From assembly GCF_003240565.2 (NCBI RefSeq), contig NZ_CP117260.1, positions 186,001-250,000 on the forward strand: 64,000 nt of DNA. The letters run 5' to 3'. Positions within the stretch are counted from its first letter, which is position 1; every line of letters begins with the position of its first letter. A model generated the notes under the pieces. The model worked only from the letters and a program-made list of their open reading frames with translations. It searched no databases and had not been told where the DNA came from. Positions 8,795-17,299 of this stretch are shown here, piece by piece. Source of the DNA: Rhizobium tumorigenes. Its GTDB lineage: Bacteria; Pseudomonadota; Alphaproteobacteria; Rhizobiales; Rhizobiaceae. The translations under genes and the position numbers were made by a program.

Positions 8795-10305
8795 GACCTA
8801 CTCCGCAAGGCGAGTGTGTCAGCCTCGGGCGCGCTCGATGCCTGCCTGTTGACCTCGGCGATCACGACTTCGAAATCGTCCGGGATCGGCAGATCCGGTG
8901 AAACGTAGGACGCCAGTTCCGGCAGGATGACTGCTTCCCGATCGAGCAATAACCGGCGCAAAACACCGCGCACGAGCCGTGGAACGGCATATTTGTGCCC
9001 GCTGATCGACGTCGAATGCGGACCATGACTGACGAAACTGCTGCTGTTGAAGGCAAAGACCCGGCTGACCCATGTCTCCTCCGGATCTTTCGGCACGAAC
9101 CCGTAAAAGCCATCGAGATAGGGAAAGCGTGCAAGACGCGCATCCGCAGTGCCGTCCAGCGGCGTGTAACGCTCGCCCCAAAGCGCGACCTTGTCATGGA
9201 TGGTCTTCAGCTCCGGCCGAACGGCGAGATCGACATCCATGCCTGTCGCAAGAAGCAGGTGATCGAATTCCAGAACACCGTCGGGCGTGGTGACACGGAT
9301 CGCATCGGCCTCCTGGGAGACCGCCAGCCATGGTGTTGCGGGACGAAGCCTGAAATTTTCAAAGCGCATAGCGGTCTCGAAACTGCGCACCGGCGGCGGC
9401 TGATCGGCACTTCTAAAGAACCGGGCGATATCCCATCGCGTGCTCTCGGAGAGGTCGGGGTAATGCGTCATCATGCCGGGCGTTTCGACCGCGCGGTGGG
9501 GATTGGTGCGCGGTAGCCGCTCCCGGCGGAAGCAGAGATCGACGGAGGCAGCACCGGCTTCCAGCGCCTTGATCGAATTGTCGAATGCAGAAGCGCCATG
9601 GCCGAGCACGCCGACGCGCAATCCCTTCAATGCATCGAAATCGACGGGCCCGTTCGTGTGATCGAACTTGTCGGCTGCAAGCGCTTCGGAAACAAAGGGT
9701 GGGACCCGCCATGCGCCGGCGCCGTCGTATCCGGTGGCGAGCACCACGGTTCGTGCGATGCGTTTCTCGATCATGCCTGCCGTTCGGGTCGTAACGGCGA
9801 TCAGATCGCCGTCCGGGGCCACGTCCAGCACCTCGCAATGATTGTTTATGGAGATCTCGAAGACATCGGCATACCAATCTAGATACGCCTTCCAGTCTGT
9901 CCGCGGAATGCGCGACAGGTCCGCCCATGCCTGGCGCCCATAACGCGTTTCGAACCAGCGGCGGACAGACAGGTTGACGACATTGAACTCGTTGCCGACC
10001 TGGGTTTTCGGCGTGCGCAATTCCTCCATGCGCGCAAAGGTCAGCCATGGTCCTTCGGCGCCCGGTGCGCCGCTGTCCAGCACGCGGATAGTCCGCAACC
10101 CGTCCCATTTCAAAGCGGCAGCGATCGTCACGCCAGACTGGCCGCCGCCGACGATGATCGCATCGGCGATTTCGGCAGCGTCGGATCTCGGCAGATCGCT
10201 GAGCCATGCCGGGCCGGGGTAGCCGAGGGCTGCGAGATCGGCAAGCGCCTGCTGCTTCAGGTCATCAAGCGTCATGCGAGGCGGTTCCATTGGGGCAATC
10301 ATCAT
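8791..10305 (-). CDS. FAD/NAD(P)-binding oxidoreductase (flavin monooxygenase-like)
   Basis: A 504-residue flavoprotein with two nucleotide-binding motifs: IVGGGQSGV near residues 52-59 for FAD and VGVLGHGASA near 231-240 for NAD(P)H. VVLATGYDG and LLLATGMDVD are the usual segments before the FAD-contacting glycines. The Baeyer-Villiger fingerprint FxGxxxHxxxW is not present, so it belongs with the broader FMO/pyridine-nucleotide oxidoreductase group. Start ATGATG at 10305 overlaps the permease stop by 4 bp. It joins an importer to a set of hydrolases, which suggests an early oxidative step on the imported compound. The exact reaction is unknown. Confidence 0.82.
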   Translation of the reverse strand: MMIAPMEPPRMTLDDLKQQALADLAALGYPGPAWLSDLPRSDAAEIADAIIVGGGQSGVTIAAALKWDGLRTIRVLDSGAPGAEGPWLTFARMEELRTPKTQVGNEFNVVNLSVRRWFETRYGRQAWADLSRIPRTDWKAYLDWYADVFEISINNHCEVLDVAPDGDLIAVTTRTAGMIEKRIARTVVLATGYDGAGAWRVPPFVSEALAADKFDHTNGPVDFDALKGLRVGVLGHGASAFDNSIKALEAGAASVDLCFRRERLPRTNPHRAVETPGMMTHYPDLSESTRWDIARFFRSADQPPPVRSFETAMRFENFRLRPATPWLAVSQEADAIRVTTPDGVLEFDHLLLATGMDVDLAVRPELKTIHDKVALWGERYTPLDGTADARLARFPYLDGFYGFVPKDPEETWVSRVFAFNSSSFVSHGPHSTSISGHKYAVPRLVRGVLRRLLLDREAVILPELASYVSPDLPIPDDFEVVIAEVNRQASSAPEADTLALRSRS

Positions 10306-11099
10306 CGGTCATCTCGTCCATGGGCCAAGCGTCCGCGCAGGCGATGTCGGCGATTGATTTCGGTCAGTGCCACGATCAGCGCCGTCAAGACGAGAACGGC
10401 TACCTGCATTGCATTGAGGTCGGGCTTCAGCTCGCGCCGGAATTCCGATGCGACGATCAGCGATAGAGGCTGCGTGCGCCCGGCGAGGAACATCGAGATG
10501 GTCAGATCGGCGAGCGACAGGATGACCCCGATGGAATAGGCCGCACTCAGCGCGACGCTCAGCTGCGGCAGCAGGACGCGCCGGAAGCTTTGCCATGAGG
10601 TCGCACCGAGATCCCGTGCCGCCTCCTCAAGCCGCGGGTCGAGGCGGATCATCACGGCAGCAAGTATCGTGGTGGTGAAGGGAATGGCGACCAAGGTCTG
10701 GGCCAGGATCAGCGCCGTTGCCCCACGGCCCAGTCCCACCCAGCTCATGAGCATGGCTTGCGCAATGGAAAGCACCGTCTTCGGCACGAGAAAAGGCACC
10801 AGGACCAGGATGGCGAATGCGGCGCGAAACTTCATGCGCGGCGACGTCAGGGCCAATGCCGCCATCAGTCCAATCAGCGCGCCGAGCACACCGACGGGCT
10901 GCGCAATCAGAAAACTGGTGACAAAGCCGCCCAGAAAGGCTTGGTTCCCGAACAGATCGCCATACCAGGAGAGGGTAAAGCCGCTCAACGGGAAAGCCAT
11001 CGTGCTTGCTGCGTTGAAGGAAAAGATGCCGAGAACGACGATCGGCAGATAAAAGAAACACACGGCAAGACCGAGCGTGAGGATGACCAGACGACTCAT
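10302..11099 (-). CDS. ABC transporter permease (polyamine-type, PotC-like)
   Basis: A 265-residue inner-membrane permease of the spermidine/putrescine (PotC) group. Start chosen at the ATG at 11099 (MSRLVILTLGLAVCFFYLP), because longer open sequence upstream overlaps the previous permease and looks non-coding. About six hydrophobic segments are visible. The ATPase-contact EAA loop is EEAARDLGATSWQSFRRVLLP. It overlaps the partner permease by 4 bp (ATGA) and the following oxidoreductase by 4 bp. With the partner it forms the channel of the importer encoded at 10.3-14.1 kb. Confidence 0.88.
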   Translation of the reverse strand: MSRLVILTLGLAVCFFYLPIVVLGIFSFNAASTMAFPLSGFTLSWYGDLFGNQAFLGGFVTSFLIAQPVGVLGALIGLMAALALTSPRMKFRAAFAILVLVPFLVPKTVLSIAQAMLMSWVGLGRGATALILAQTLVAIPFTTTILAAVMIRLDPRLEEAARDLGATSWQSFRRVLLPQLSVALSAAYSIGVILSLADLTISMFLAGRTQPLSLIVASEFRRELKPDLNAMQVAVLVLTALIVALTEINRRHRLRGRLAHGRDDR

Positions 11100-11974
11100 C
11101 GCATCCCCCGCCGAAAGACTGCCCGTGCACCATCGAACCGAAGAAGGATTGCCACGAATCCGGTGGCGAAGGCGAACAGGACGACAAGAAGGCTGAGCGA
11201 GAGTGCGGACGCCAGGGGCCAATCGAACGCCGTCCCGAACAGGTTGTCGATCATGGCCATCGGGGTGGCCCCAGACGTCCCGCCGAGAAGGCTCGGCGTC
11301 ATCATGTCGCCGGCGGCGAGCGCAAAGACCGTAAAAGTGCCGACAGCAAGCCCGGGCGTGGTCAAGGGCAGAACGACCTTGAAGAACGCATCGATCGGGC
11401 GAGCCCCTAGATCCCGTGCTGCTTCTATCAACCGCTTGTCGATCAATTCCGCCGAGATCCAGATCGCCAGAACCATGAAGGGCAGATTGTTGTAGAGAAG
11501 CACGAGATGCGTGGAGAAGGGTGAAAACAGCAGGAATTTCAGTGGCTCCGAGATCGCTCCCAGCCATTTCAGCACTGCATTCACCAGACCTTCGGAGCCA
11601 AGAACCACCCGCCAGGCGTAAATCCGGACGATCTCGCCGGTGTAGAGCGGCGTCAGCAGGATGATGCTGCCGACTCCCTTCCACAGAACGGGAAGACGCG
11701 TCATCGACACGGCGATCGGATATCCGATCAAGGCTGCCAGTAAAGCCGTGCCGGCGCCCGAGAGGACCGCCTTGCAGATCAGGAAGGAGAAAACCGGGTT
11801 GGTGAACATCTGCACCCAGCTCTGTCCGGAAAAGGCCGGAATGAGCGTGAACGCATCCAAATCCACCTCGAAAACGCTGAAGACAGCTAGCAGGGCCAGT
11901 GGCAAAGCGCATCCCAGCACCAGGATGCAGGTGACGGGAATAGCAAGCTGCGCTCGATGAAAGCCCGGAGCCAT
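11096..11974 (-). CDS. ABC transporter permease (polyamine-type, PotB-like)
   Basis: A 292-residue permease with about six membrane segments and the coupling loop IEAARDLGARPIDAFFKVVLP. Start chosen at 11974 (MAPGFHRAQLAIP), where ATG shares its A with the TGA of the ATPase gene (TGATG overlap). A longer frame exists but would run far into the ATPase gene. It pairs with the next permease to form the membrane channel. The PotB-like character comes from gene order and loop sequence; the ligand is not shown by the permeases. Confidence 0.88.
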   Translation of the reverse strand: MAPGFHRAQLAIPVTCILVLGCALPLALLAVFSVFEVDLDAFTLIPAFSGQSWVQMFTNPVFSFLICKAVLSGAGTALLAALIGYPIAVSMTRLPVLWKGVGSIILLTPLYTGEIVRIYAWRVVLGSEGLVNAVLKWLGAISEPLKFLLFSPFSTHLVLLYNNLPFMVLAIWISAELIDKRLIEAARDLGARPIDAFFKVVLPLTTPGLAVGTFTVFALAAGDMMTPSLLGGTSGATPMAMIDNLFGTAFDWPLASALSLSLLVVLFAFATGFVAILLRFDGARAVFRRGMR

Positions 11975-13059
11975 CAGTCGACCCTCGTGACGAAGGCGCG
12001 ATCTCGATCGAAGACAAGCCCGACAGTCTCTCCAGGCGTCAGCGGATTGTCCGACATGAACCGCACGACCACGCCGTTGACAATGGCTTCGACGAGGTAG
12101 CGGTCGCCCTTGAACACCACATGCCGGATCGTCGTCTCGAGGCCGTCCGCACCCATGCGCACATGTTCCGGCCTGATGGCGAGGACTGCCTTGTCCCCTT
12201 TGGCCAATCCCTCCACTGCCGGGCATTGCACGATGCCGATGGCCGTGTCGATCGCCGCCAAGCCGGTGGCCCCGCTGCCATCGACGATTTCTCCGGGAAT
12301 GAGCGTTGCTGCGCCGATGAAGTCGGCAACGAAGGCGGTAGCAGGGCGAGCATAGATCGTCAGCGGCGCAGCCTTTTGCACGATGCGCCCCTTGTTCATG
12401 ACGACGACGATGTCGGAGAGCGCGAAGGCTTCTTCCTGATCGTGGGTAACGTAGACGAAGGCGATACCGAGACGTCGCTGCAGATCCTTCAGTTCGATCT
12501 GCAGGTGTCCGCGCATCTTCTTGTCCAGCGCCGAAAGTGGTTCGTCGAGCAGAAGCAGATGCGGTTCGGCGATGATCGCGCGGGCGACGGCGACCCGCTG
12601 CTGCTGACCGCCGGAGAGCTGGTGCGGATACCTGCTCCCGAACTCCCCCATGTGCACGGCATCAAGAGCTTTTTTGACGCGGGCTGTTACATCGACATTG
12701 CTCCGGCGCCGGAGGGTCAGGGAGAATGCAACATTCTCGACGACAGTCAGGTGCGGAAACAGGGCATAGCTCTGGAACACGGTATTGACTGGCCGCCGCT
12801 CCGGTGGAACGCCGGCCAGCGAGCGGCCGTCGAGCACGATCGATCCTGCGTCCGGCGTTTCGAAGCCGGCTATCATCCGCAGGATCGTCGTTTTGCCGCA
12901 GCCGGAAGGGCCAAGGAAAGTCGTGAACGCCCTTTCCGGAATATCGAGATCGATACCATCGACCACGCGCTGCCCGGCATAATTCTTGGTCAGGCCGCGG
13001 GCCGACAGCAGCAATCCCGATCCGGAGAGATCACGCTCCCTGTTAGGCATAGTCGACAT
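11974..13059 (-). CDS. ABC transporter ATP-binding protein (PotA-like)
   Basis: A 361-residue ATPase of the PotA/FbpC/MalK type. Walker A GPSGCGKTT, Q-loop VFQSYALFP, signature LSGGQQQR, Walker B LLLLDEP and switch His in VTHDQEEA are all present. The C-terminal ~120 residues form a TOBE-like regulatory domain. All catalytic residues are intact, so it should power the adjacent permeases. It lies 2 bp after the binding-protein gene and overlaps the first permease gene by one base. Confidence 0.92.
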   Translation of the reverse strand: MSTMPNRERDLSGSGLLLSARGLTKNYAGQRVVDGIDLDIPERAFTTFLGPSGCGKTTILRMIAGFETPDAGSIVLDGRSLAGVPPERRPVNTVFQSYALFPHLTVVENVAFSLTLRRRSNVDVTARVKKALDAVHMGEFGSRYPHQLSGGQQQRVAVARAIIAEPHLLLLDEPLSALDKKMRGHLQIELKDLQRRLGIAFVYVTHDQEEAFALSDIVVVMNKGRIVQKAAPLTIYARPATAFVADFIGAATLIPGEIVDGSGATGLAAIDTAIGIVQCPAVEGLAKGDKAVLAIRPEHVRMGADGLETTIRHVVFKGDRYLVEAIVNGVVVRFMSDNPLTPGETVGLVFDRDRAFVTRVD

Positions 13060-13061
13060 GA

Positions 13062-14147
13062 TCAGCTTGCCTTGACTTCATTCCAGACCTTCAGCCATTC
13101 GGAGTAGTTCTCCGGCGCCACCGGCCACATGAAGGACTTCATCACGTCCATGTCGTCGACGAAGATCGCTTCCTGCTGTTCCTTCGACAAGCTGTCGCGG
13201 ATGACCGAGGACGTCGTTGCGTAGTTGCCGATCTTGGCGATCTCTGTCGCGAATTCGGGGCCAAGCAGATAGTCGATGAACTTGTAGCCGATCTCGCTCT
13301 TTTCAGGCGACAGCGTCGCTGGCATGGCAAAGCAGTCGCACCAGCCCATGATGCCCGCTTTCGGCTTGGCCATTCCCATGGCCAGCTTATCCTTGAGGGC
13401 GTCGTAGGGAACCCGCCACGAAAATGCGCAGGAAACTTCGCCCGTGGCGAACAGATTTGTGAGGTCACCGATCGTCTGCCAGTAGGTGCGCAACAGCGGC
13501 TTCTGCGCTATCAGCAGCTTCTTGGCTTCCGCCAGCTCCCTGGTCTGCATGACGAAGACCTTGTCGCGCGGCACGCCGGCAACGAGGCCTGCGATCGCGA
13601 TGGATTCCAGCGCATAGTCGCGCATCGCGAGCTGGCCCTTGTACTTCTCGTTGAACAGTGTCGTGTAGTCAGGCTCGCTGTCGAACTTGTCCTTGCGGTA
13701 GACGATGGGATTGAGGCCCCAGAGATAGGGAACCGCAAACTGCTTGCCGGAGGCATCGAGCACCTTGGGCGTTGTCTTGAAGACATCGTACATCTTGGCG
13801 GCGTTGGGGATCTTCGCCATGTCGATTTCTTCCAGAAGTCCGGCCTTGATATAGCGCCAGCTGCCGTTCAGAGACGGGTTGATCATGTCCCAGTCCGAAG
13901 CCGTGCCGGTTTTCAGCGCCGCGAATTGTGCATCCTCGCTGGACAGGTACGAGAGCTTGATTTTGACGCTGGTCTGCTTTTCAAATGCGGCGATGTATTC
14001 AGGATGCCCGTTGGAATCCCAGGTTGCCCAGACCATTTCGGAAACGGCAGCGCGGGCACTGCTCGAGAAACCGAAAGTCGCTGTCGCCGCGCCGGCGGCG
14101 ATCCCTGCAAGCACGTCACGTCGGGTAAATCCTGAACCTGCCATCAT
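13062..14147 (-). CDS. Extracellular solute-binding protein (polyamine-type, PotD-like), Tat signal
   Basis: A 361-residue periplasmic binding protein. The N-terminus carries a twin-arginine signal (TRRDVLAGIAAG) with cleavage near SARA|AVSEM, about residue 33. The mature part begins EMVWATWDSNGHPEYIAAFEKQT, as in family 1 binding proteins of spermidine/putrescine importers. It would deliver ligand to the PotBC-like permeases and is the first gene of the import-degradation operon, 115 bp downstream of the LysR gene. The polyamine-type family fits a cationic or nitrogen-containing ligand but does not prove it. Confidence 0.88.
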   Translation of the reverse strand: MMAGSGFTRRDVLAGIAAGAATATFGFSSSARAAVSEMVWATWDSNGHPEYIAAFEKQTSVKIKLSYLSSEDAQFAALKTGTASDWDMINPSLNGSWRYIKAGLLEEIDMAKIPNAAKMYDVFKTTPKVLDASGKQFAVPYLWGLNPIVYRKDKFDSEPDYTTLFNEKYKGQLAMRDYALESIAIAGLVAGVPRDKVFVMQTRELAEAKKLLIAQKPLLRTYWQTIGDLTNLFATGEVSCAFSWRVPYDALKDKLAMGMAKPKAGIMGWCDCFAMPATLSPEKSEIGYKFIDYLLGPEFATEIAKIGNYATTSSVIRDSLSKEQQEAIFVDDMDVMKSFMWPVAPENYSEWLKVWNEVKAS

Positions 14148-14218
14148 GCCCTCATCTGGTTGCGAGTGAACTTCGACCAGTGTGGTGTGTTTGGACAGGA
14201 AAGCCTATAACGGAACCC

Positions 14219-14233
14219 CAATAGACTATATTG
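14219..14233. promoter_or_regulatory. Dyad upstream of the importer operon (possible LysR-type site)
   Basis: CAATAGACTATATTG has perfect 5-bp arms (CAATA/TATTG) around 5 bases, 72 bp upstream of the binding-protein start and just after the LysR stop. It resembles the AT-rich dyads bound by LysR-type regulators. Assignment is inferred from position and symmetry only. Confidence 0.35.
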
Positions 14234-14262
14234 CGCTTTGTCAGTTTGCGGCGGTTCGGTCG

Positions 14263-15273
14263 TCAAGCAGTCCGTAGCGCCGCTCCGTTGTAGACCGGCG
14301 TCTGAGAAACAAGGTACTCGATCGTTGCCGGCTTCTGATCGCAAGCGCGTATACCGGCGGCCACCGACTTGATCATCTGCCGCAGCCATACGTGATCAGG
14401 CGACTGATGCTTGCACTCGTGCCAGAGCATGTAGAACTGCATCTGCCCAAGTTCGCGCGGTGCTTCCAGAACTTCCAGCGGAAATGACTGTGCAATTTGC
14501 TCGGCAAAAATTCGACCGGTGGTGAAGACTAGGTCCGATTGTGTTAGAACATAGGGGGTGATGGCGTATTCGGGCACGGATACGGCGATGTTGCGCTTGA
14601 GGCCAAGTTCTATCAACCGCCCATCTATCGGGCTGAGGTGGGCACGCTTGTCGGACGTTGGAGAAAGGTGCTTCTCCTTCAGGAACTCGTCCATCGTGAT
14701 CGGCCCAAGTTGCCTTGCCAGACGATGGTTTGATCGAACGACGCACACGATGTCAGTGGTCAACAACGGCGACATCCGCAGATATTCAGGCGGGTGCGGC
14801 CAGTTGCCGATGACAGCGTCGATGGATCCATCCGATAGTTGGCTGATCAGATCCTCGTAGCTCGGCATGTGAGACGCATCGACACCGACATTGGGCGCGT
14901 TTTGTGCAATTTTTCCGACGAGCTGGGGCAAAAACACGGCTCCAAGGCAATTGTCGGCAATGATACGGAAGTTTCGCTTCGCGGTCTTCGGATCGAAGGT
15001 GGCATGAGGCGCAAGATGTGTGTTGATCTGGCCAAGGATATCGTGAAGCGCCTGCTTCAGGGCCAAACCTCGCTCTGTCGGGACCAACGTTCCCCCGGAC
15101 CTGACCAAAATTGGGTCGTCAAGCATATCGCGCAGCTTTTTCAGGGTCAGGCTAACCGTCGGCTGCGCCTGCCCCAGGATATCTGCCGTTCGCGAGACGC
15201 TGCATTCCGTCAGCAAGGTCAACAGCGTGCGCATCAACCGAACATCCATCATACCATTTGCCTGACGCGTCAT
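14263..15273 (-). CDS. LysR-family transcriptional regulator
   Basis: A 336-residue LysR-type regulator. The N-terminal winged helix includes SVSRTADILGQAQPTVSLTL and the typical LVRSGGTLVPTERG that closes the DNA-binding domain. The rest is the two-lobed effector-binding domain. The ATG at 15273 is preceded by GAGG at suitable spacing; the internal MM at residues 8-9 has no such signal. It is transcribed toward, and lies immediately before, the importer/degradation operon, so it probably controls that operon in response to substrate or a metabolite (inference). Confidence 0.88.
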   Translation of the reverse strand: MTRQANGMMDVRLMRTLLTLLTECSVSRTADILGQAQPTVSLTLKKLRDMLDDPILVRSGGTLVPTERGLALKQALHDILGQINTHLAPHATFDPKTAKRNFRIIADNCLGAVFLPQLVGKIAQNAPNVGVDASHMPSYEDLISQLSDGSIDAVIGNWPHPPEYLRMSPLLTTDIVCVVRSNHRLARQLGPITMDEFLKEKHLSPTSDKRAHLSPIDGRLIELGLKRNIAVSVPEYAITPYVLTQSDLVFTTGRIFAEQIAQSFPLEVLEAPRELGQMQFYMLWHECKHQSPDHVWLRQMIKSVAAGIRACDQKPATIEYLVSQTPVYNGAALRTA

Positions 15274-15364
15274 GAATAGCCTCGTTCTTTTGGACTGTTA
15301 CAAGCTGTTGAGAAGCATGTTTCATGCCAATAACTCGACTGATCTGGATGACGTCAACGTGGTG

Positions 15365-16270
15365 TCATTTTTTGCTTGGCCTCACGGCGCTACGCAACTC
15401 GATAAGACGATCAAGCGATCGCAATGTTTTACCTCGCGCGACTGTGGCTAGCGCCAGCATCAACGCTTCGATGCAAACCATGGTGGAGCCGTGCAGGGCG
15501 ACGTGTTCCGTCTTCGCCCGTGGAATGACGATCGATGCATCCGCATGTCGGCGCAACACGGTGTCGGGCTGTCCTACCAGCATGACGATGGGGATACCGA
15601 GACGCTTGGCTTCGCCGATTGTGGCCATGGCTTCACGATGTGGTCGGCCGTATGCCATCATAATGAGCGCGTCGCCGCTCTCCATCGACAGCAACTGCTC
15701 GGCAAGAGCGATCCCAGTAGCGTTCAGCGCATAGGATCGGTAGCCGTTTCTCTGGAAAAGGCGGGAGGCGTAGCTTGCGATGATGCCGGAAGCGCCTATC
15801 CCGAAGACCCCGATGGATCGTGCCTCCAGAAGCAGGGGCACCGCCTGTTTCAGGGCCTCGCGACTGGATGGTTCCGCTAGTGCTACCATCGCCTTTCGAT
15901 GATCGTCTATCACAAAATCGATCGCGGCATCCGCGCCGCTGTCGAGTGCCTCCGTTGTCGCCGCCATCTTTTCGGAAGGCGAGTCTGTTTCGCCGATATG
16001 AGCCTCTAGCGTATCCTTGAGGTCGACTAGGCCTTCGAAGCCGAGCGCCTGGATCGCGCGGATGACGGTCGCATCCGAGGTCACGGTGTCAGCGGCAATT
16101 TCGAGCGCAGATTTACCAAGGACCGCGTGGCGGTGCTGATCGATGTAATCCACAACGCTGATCAGGCTTGGCGAAAGAGACCCGCGGCGGCTCTTCAGTC
16201 TTTCGCCAAAGCGATCAATGCGTCGCGGCCGCCGTGGCTTTTCAGGCGGGCCGTCAGGTTCTTTTGGCAT
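15365..16270 (-). CDS. RpiR-family transcriptional regulator (HTH + SIS domain)
   Basis: A 301-residue regulator. The N-terminal HTH_6 domain (about residues 25-100) contains LGKSALEIAADTVTSDATVIRAIQ split over its helices. A SIS phosphosugar-binding domain follows (about 130-270), with GVFGIGASGIIASYASRL and DALIMMAYGRPHREAM. RpiR proteins usually sense phosphosugars. Here it lies 51 bp downstream of the siderophore-binding protein gene on the same strand, so it may be co-transcribed with the iron operon. This is an unusual partner; some rhizobial RpiR-type proteins are known outside sugar metabolism, but a link to iron here is inference only. Confidence 0.88.
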   Translation of the reverse strand: MPKEPDGPPEKPRRPRRIDRFGERLKSRRGSLSPSLISVVDYIDQHRHAVLGKSALEIAADTVTSDATVIRAIQALGFEGLVDLKDTLEAHIGETDSPSEKMAATTEALDSGADAAIDFVIDDHRKAMVALAEPSSREALKQAVPLLLEARSIGVFGIGASGIIASYASRLFQRNGYRSYALNATGIALAEQLLSMESGDALIMMAYGRPHREAMATIGEAKRLGIPIVMLVGQPDTVLRRHADASIVIPRAKTEHVALHGSTMVCIEALMLALATVARGKTLRSLDRLIELRSAVRPSKK

Positions 16271-16321
16271 CGTTTATTCCCAAAGTTTCAAGGCCAAAGC
16301 GCCGTCTTGTCCCACCCGGTT

Positions 16322-17290
16322 CTATTTCAGCGGCATCGGTGGCTGGCGGCCTGAAATTTGAGACTGGACGACAGAGACCATCAACGAAAGTGCCGCGTAA
16401 GAATTCGAGATTGCTTCCTCCCTCGGGAGGACAATATAGCGACCTTCGCGGCAGGCCGCGAGGAATCGGCAATAGTCCGGCAGTATCTTGTTCATGGCCG
16501 CGATCTCGTCTGCAGGCGTGCCGCCGATGTCTGACCGGTAGGTATCGAAGATATAATCGGCATCGAGCTCCGGCAGTCGTTCGGCACTGACTTCCACGCG
16601 GCCGCCCTCCGGAATGCTGTCGATGATCTCGGGAAACCTGAAACCGGCATCGCGGAGGACACGACCGAGCGAACGGTAGGTATGGTAGATGCTAACCTTG
16701 CCATTCTGGGCCTGCAGTACGGAGACGGTGACCTTGGAGGTATCCACCAGCTTTTTCAGTTGCTCTATCTGGACCTTGTAGCGCCGGTCGAGCACCGCAA
16801 GGCGGCCTTGAGTTCCCGTCAGGTCAGCGAGTTTCTCGTATATGTGCGGCGCCCCGCCCGACGTATCGTCGATGACGACTGTCGGGGCTATCCTGGCGAG
16901 TTGCTCGACGGGCGTCGTGCGACCCGGTTCCGTGATAATAAGGTCCGGCTTTGCGGCGACCACAGCTTCCATGTCGGCGGTGACCGCGCCAATGTACTGA
17001 ATGCCGGAATTGTCGAAGTCCACACCTGTCAGGATCGGGCTCGACCGCAGATATGGCTTGCCGTCGACGCCGGCACGGCCATGGCTGGCGACAGGGGGTG
17101 CGCCAAGTTCAATCAGCGGTATCGTGATATCGAGGTCGTGCATCGAGACGATCCGAAGCGGACGCTTCGGCAATTCGACGACCCTGCCGGCGTCGTCGGT
17201 AAAGGAGCGCATCTCTGCTGCGTTGGCTGCAGTAAACGAGGCCATCGACAGAGCGATGATGGCGGCGGCAAATGCGGAAGATCTTTTCAT
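16322..17290 (-). CDS. Ferric-siderophore ABC transporter, periplasmic binding protein (FecB/FepB-like)
   Basis: A 322-residue binding protein with a Sec signal peptide (cleavage near ANA|AEM, residue 24). It begins with the family-typical FTDDAGRVVELPKRPLRIV and contains VVAAKPDLIITEPGRT, as in type III binding proteins for ferric siderophores and B12. It would take the iron complex delivered by the TonB receptor and hand it to the two permeases encoded just upstream (9-bp gap). The siderophore type cannot be read from sequence alone. Confidence 0.88.
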   Translation of the reverse strand: MKRSSAFAAAIIALSMASFTAANAAEMRSFTDDAGRVVELPKRPLRIVSMHDLDITIPLIELGAPPVASHGRAGVDGKPYLRSSPILTGVDFDNSGIQYIGAVTADMEAVVAAKPDLIITEPGRTTPVEQLARIAPTVVIDDTSGGAPHIYEKLADLTGTQGRLAVLDRRYKVQIEQLKKLVDTSKVTVSVLQAQNGKVSIYHTYRSLGRVLRDAGFRFPEIIDSIPEGGRVEVSAERLPELDADYIFDTYRSDIGGTPADEIAAMNKILPDYCRFLAACREGRYIVLPREEAISNSYAALSLMVSVVQSQISGRQPPMPLK

Positions 17291-17299
17291 TCTGTCATC

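Noticed and set aside
10302..12017. Single 571-codon frame spanning both permease genes of the first importer
   Set aside because: Only its last 265 codons are permease-like; the first 306 are out of frame with the real upstream permease. Two separate overlapping genes explain it.
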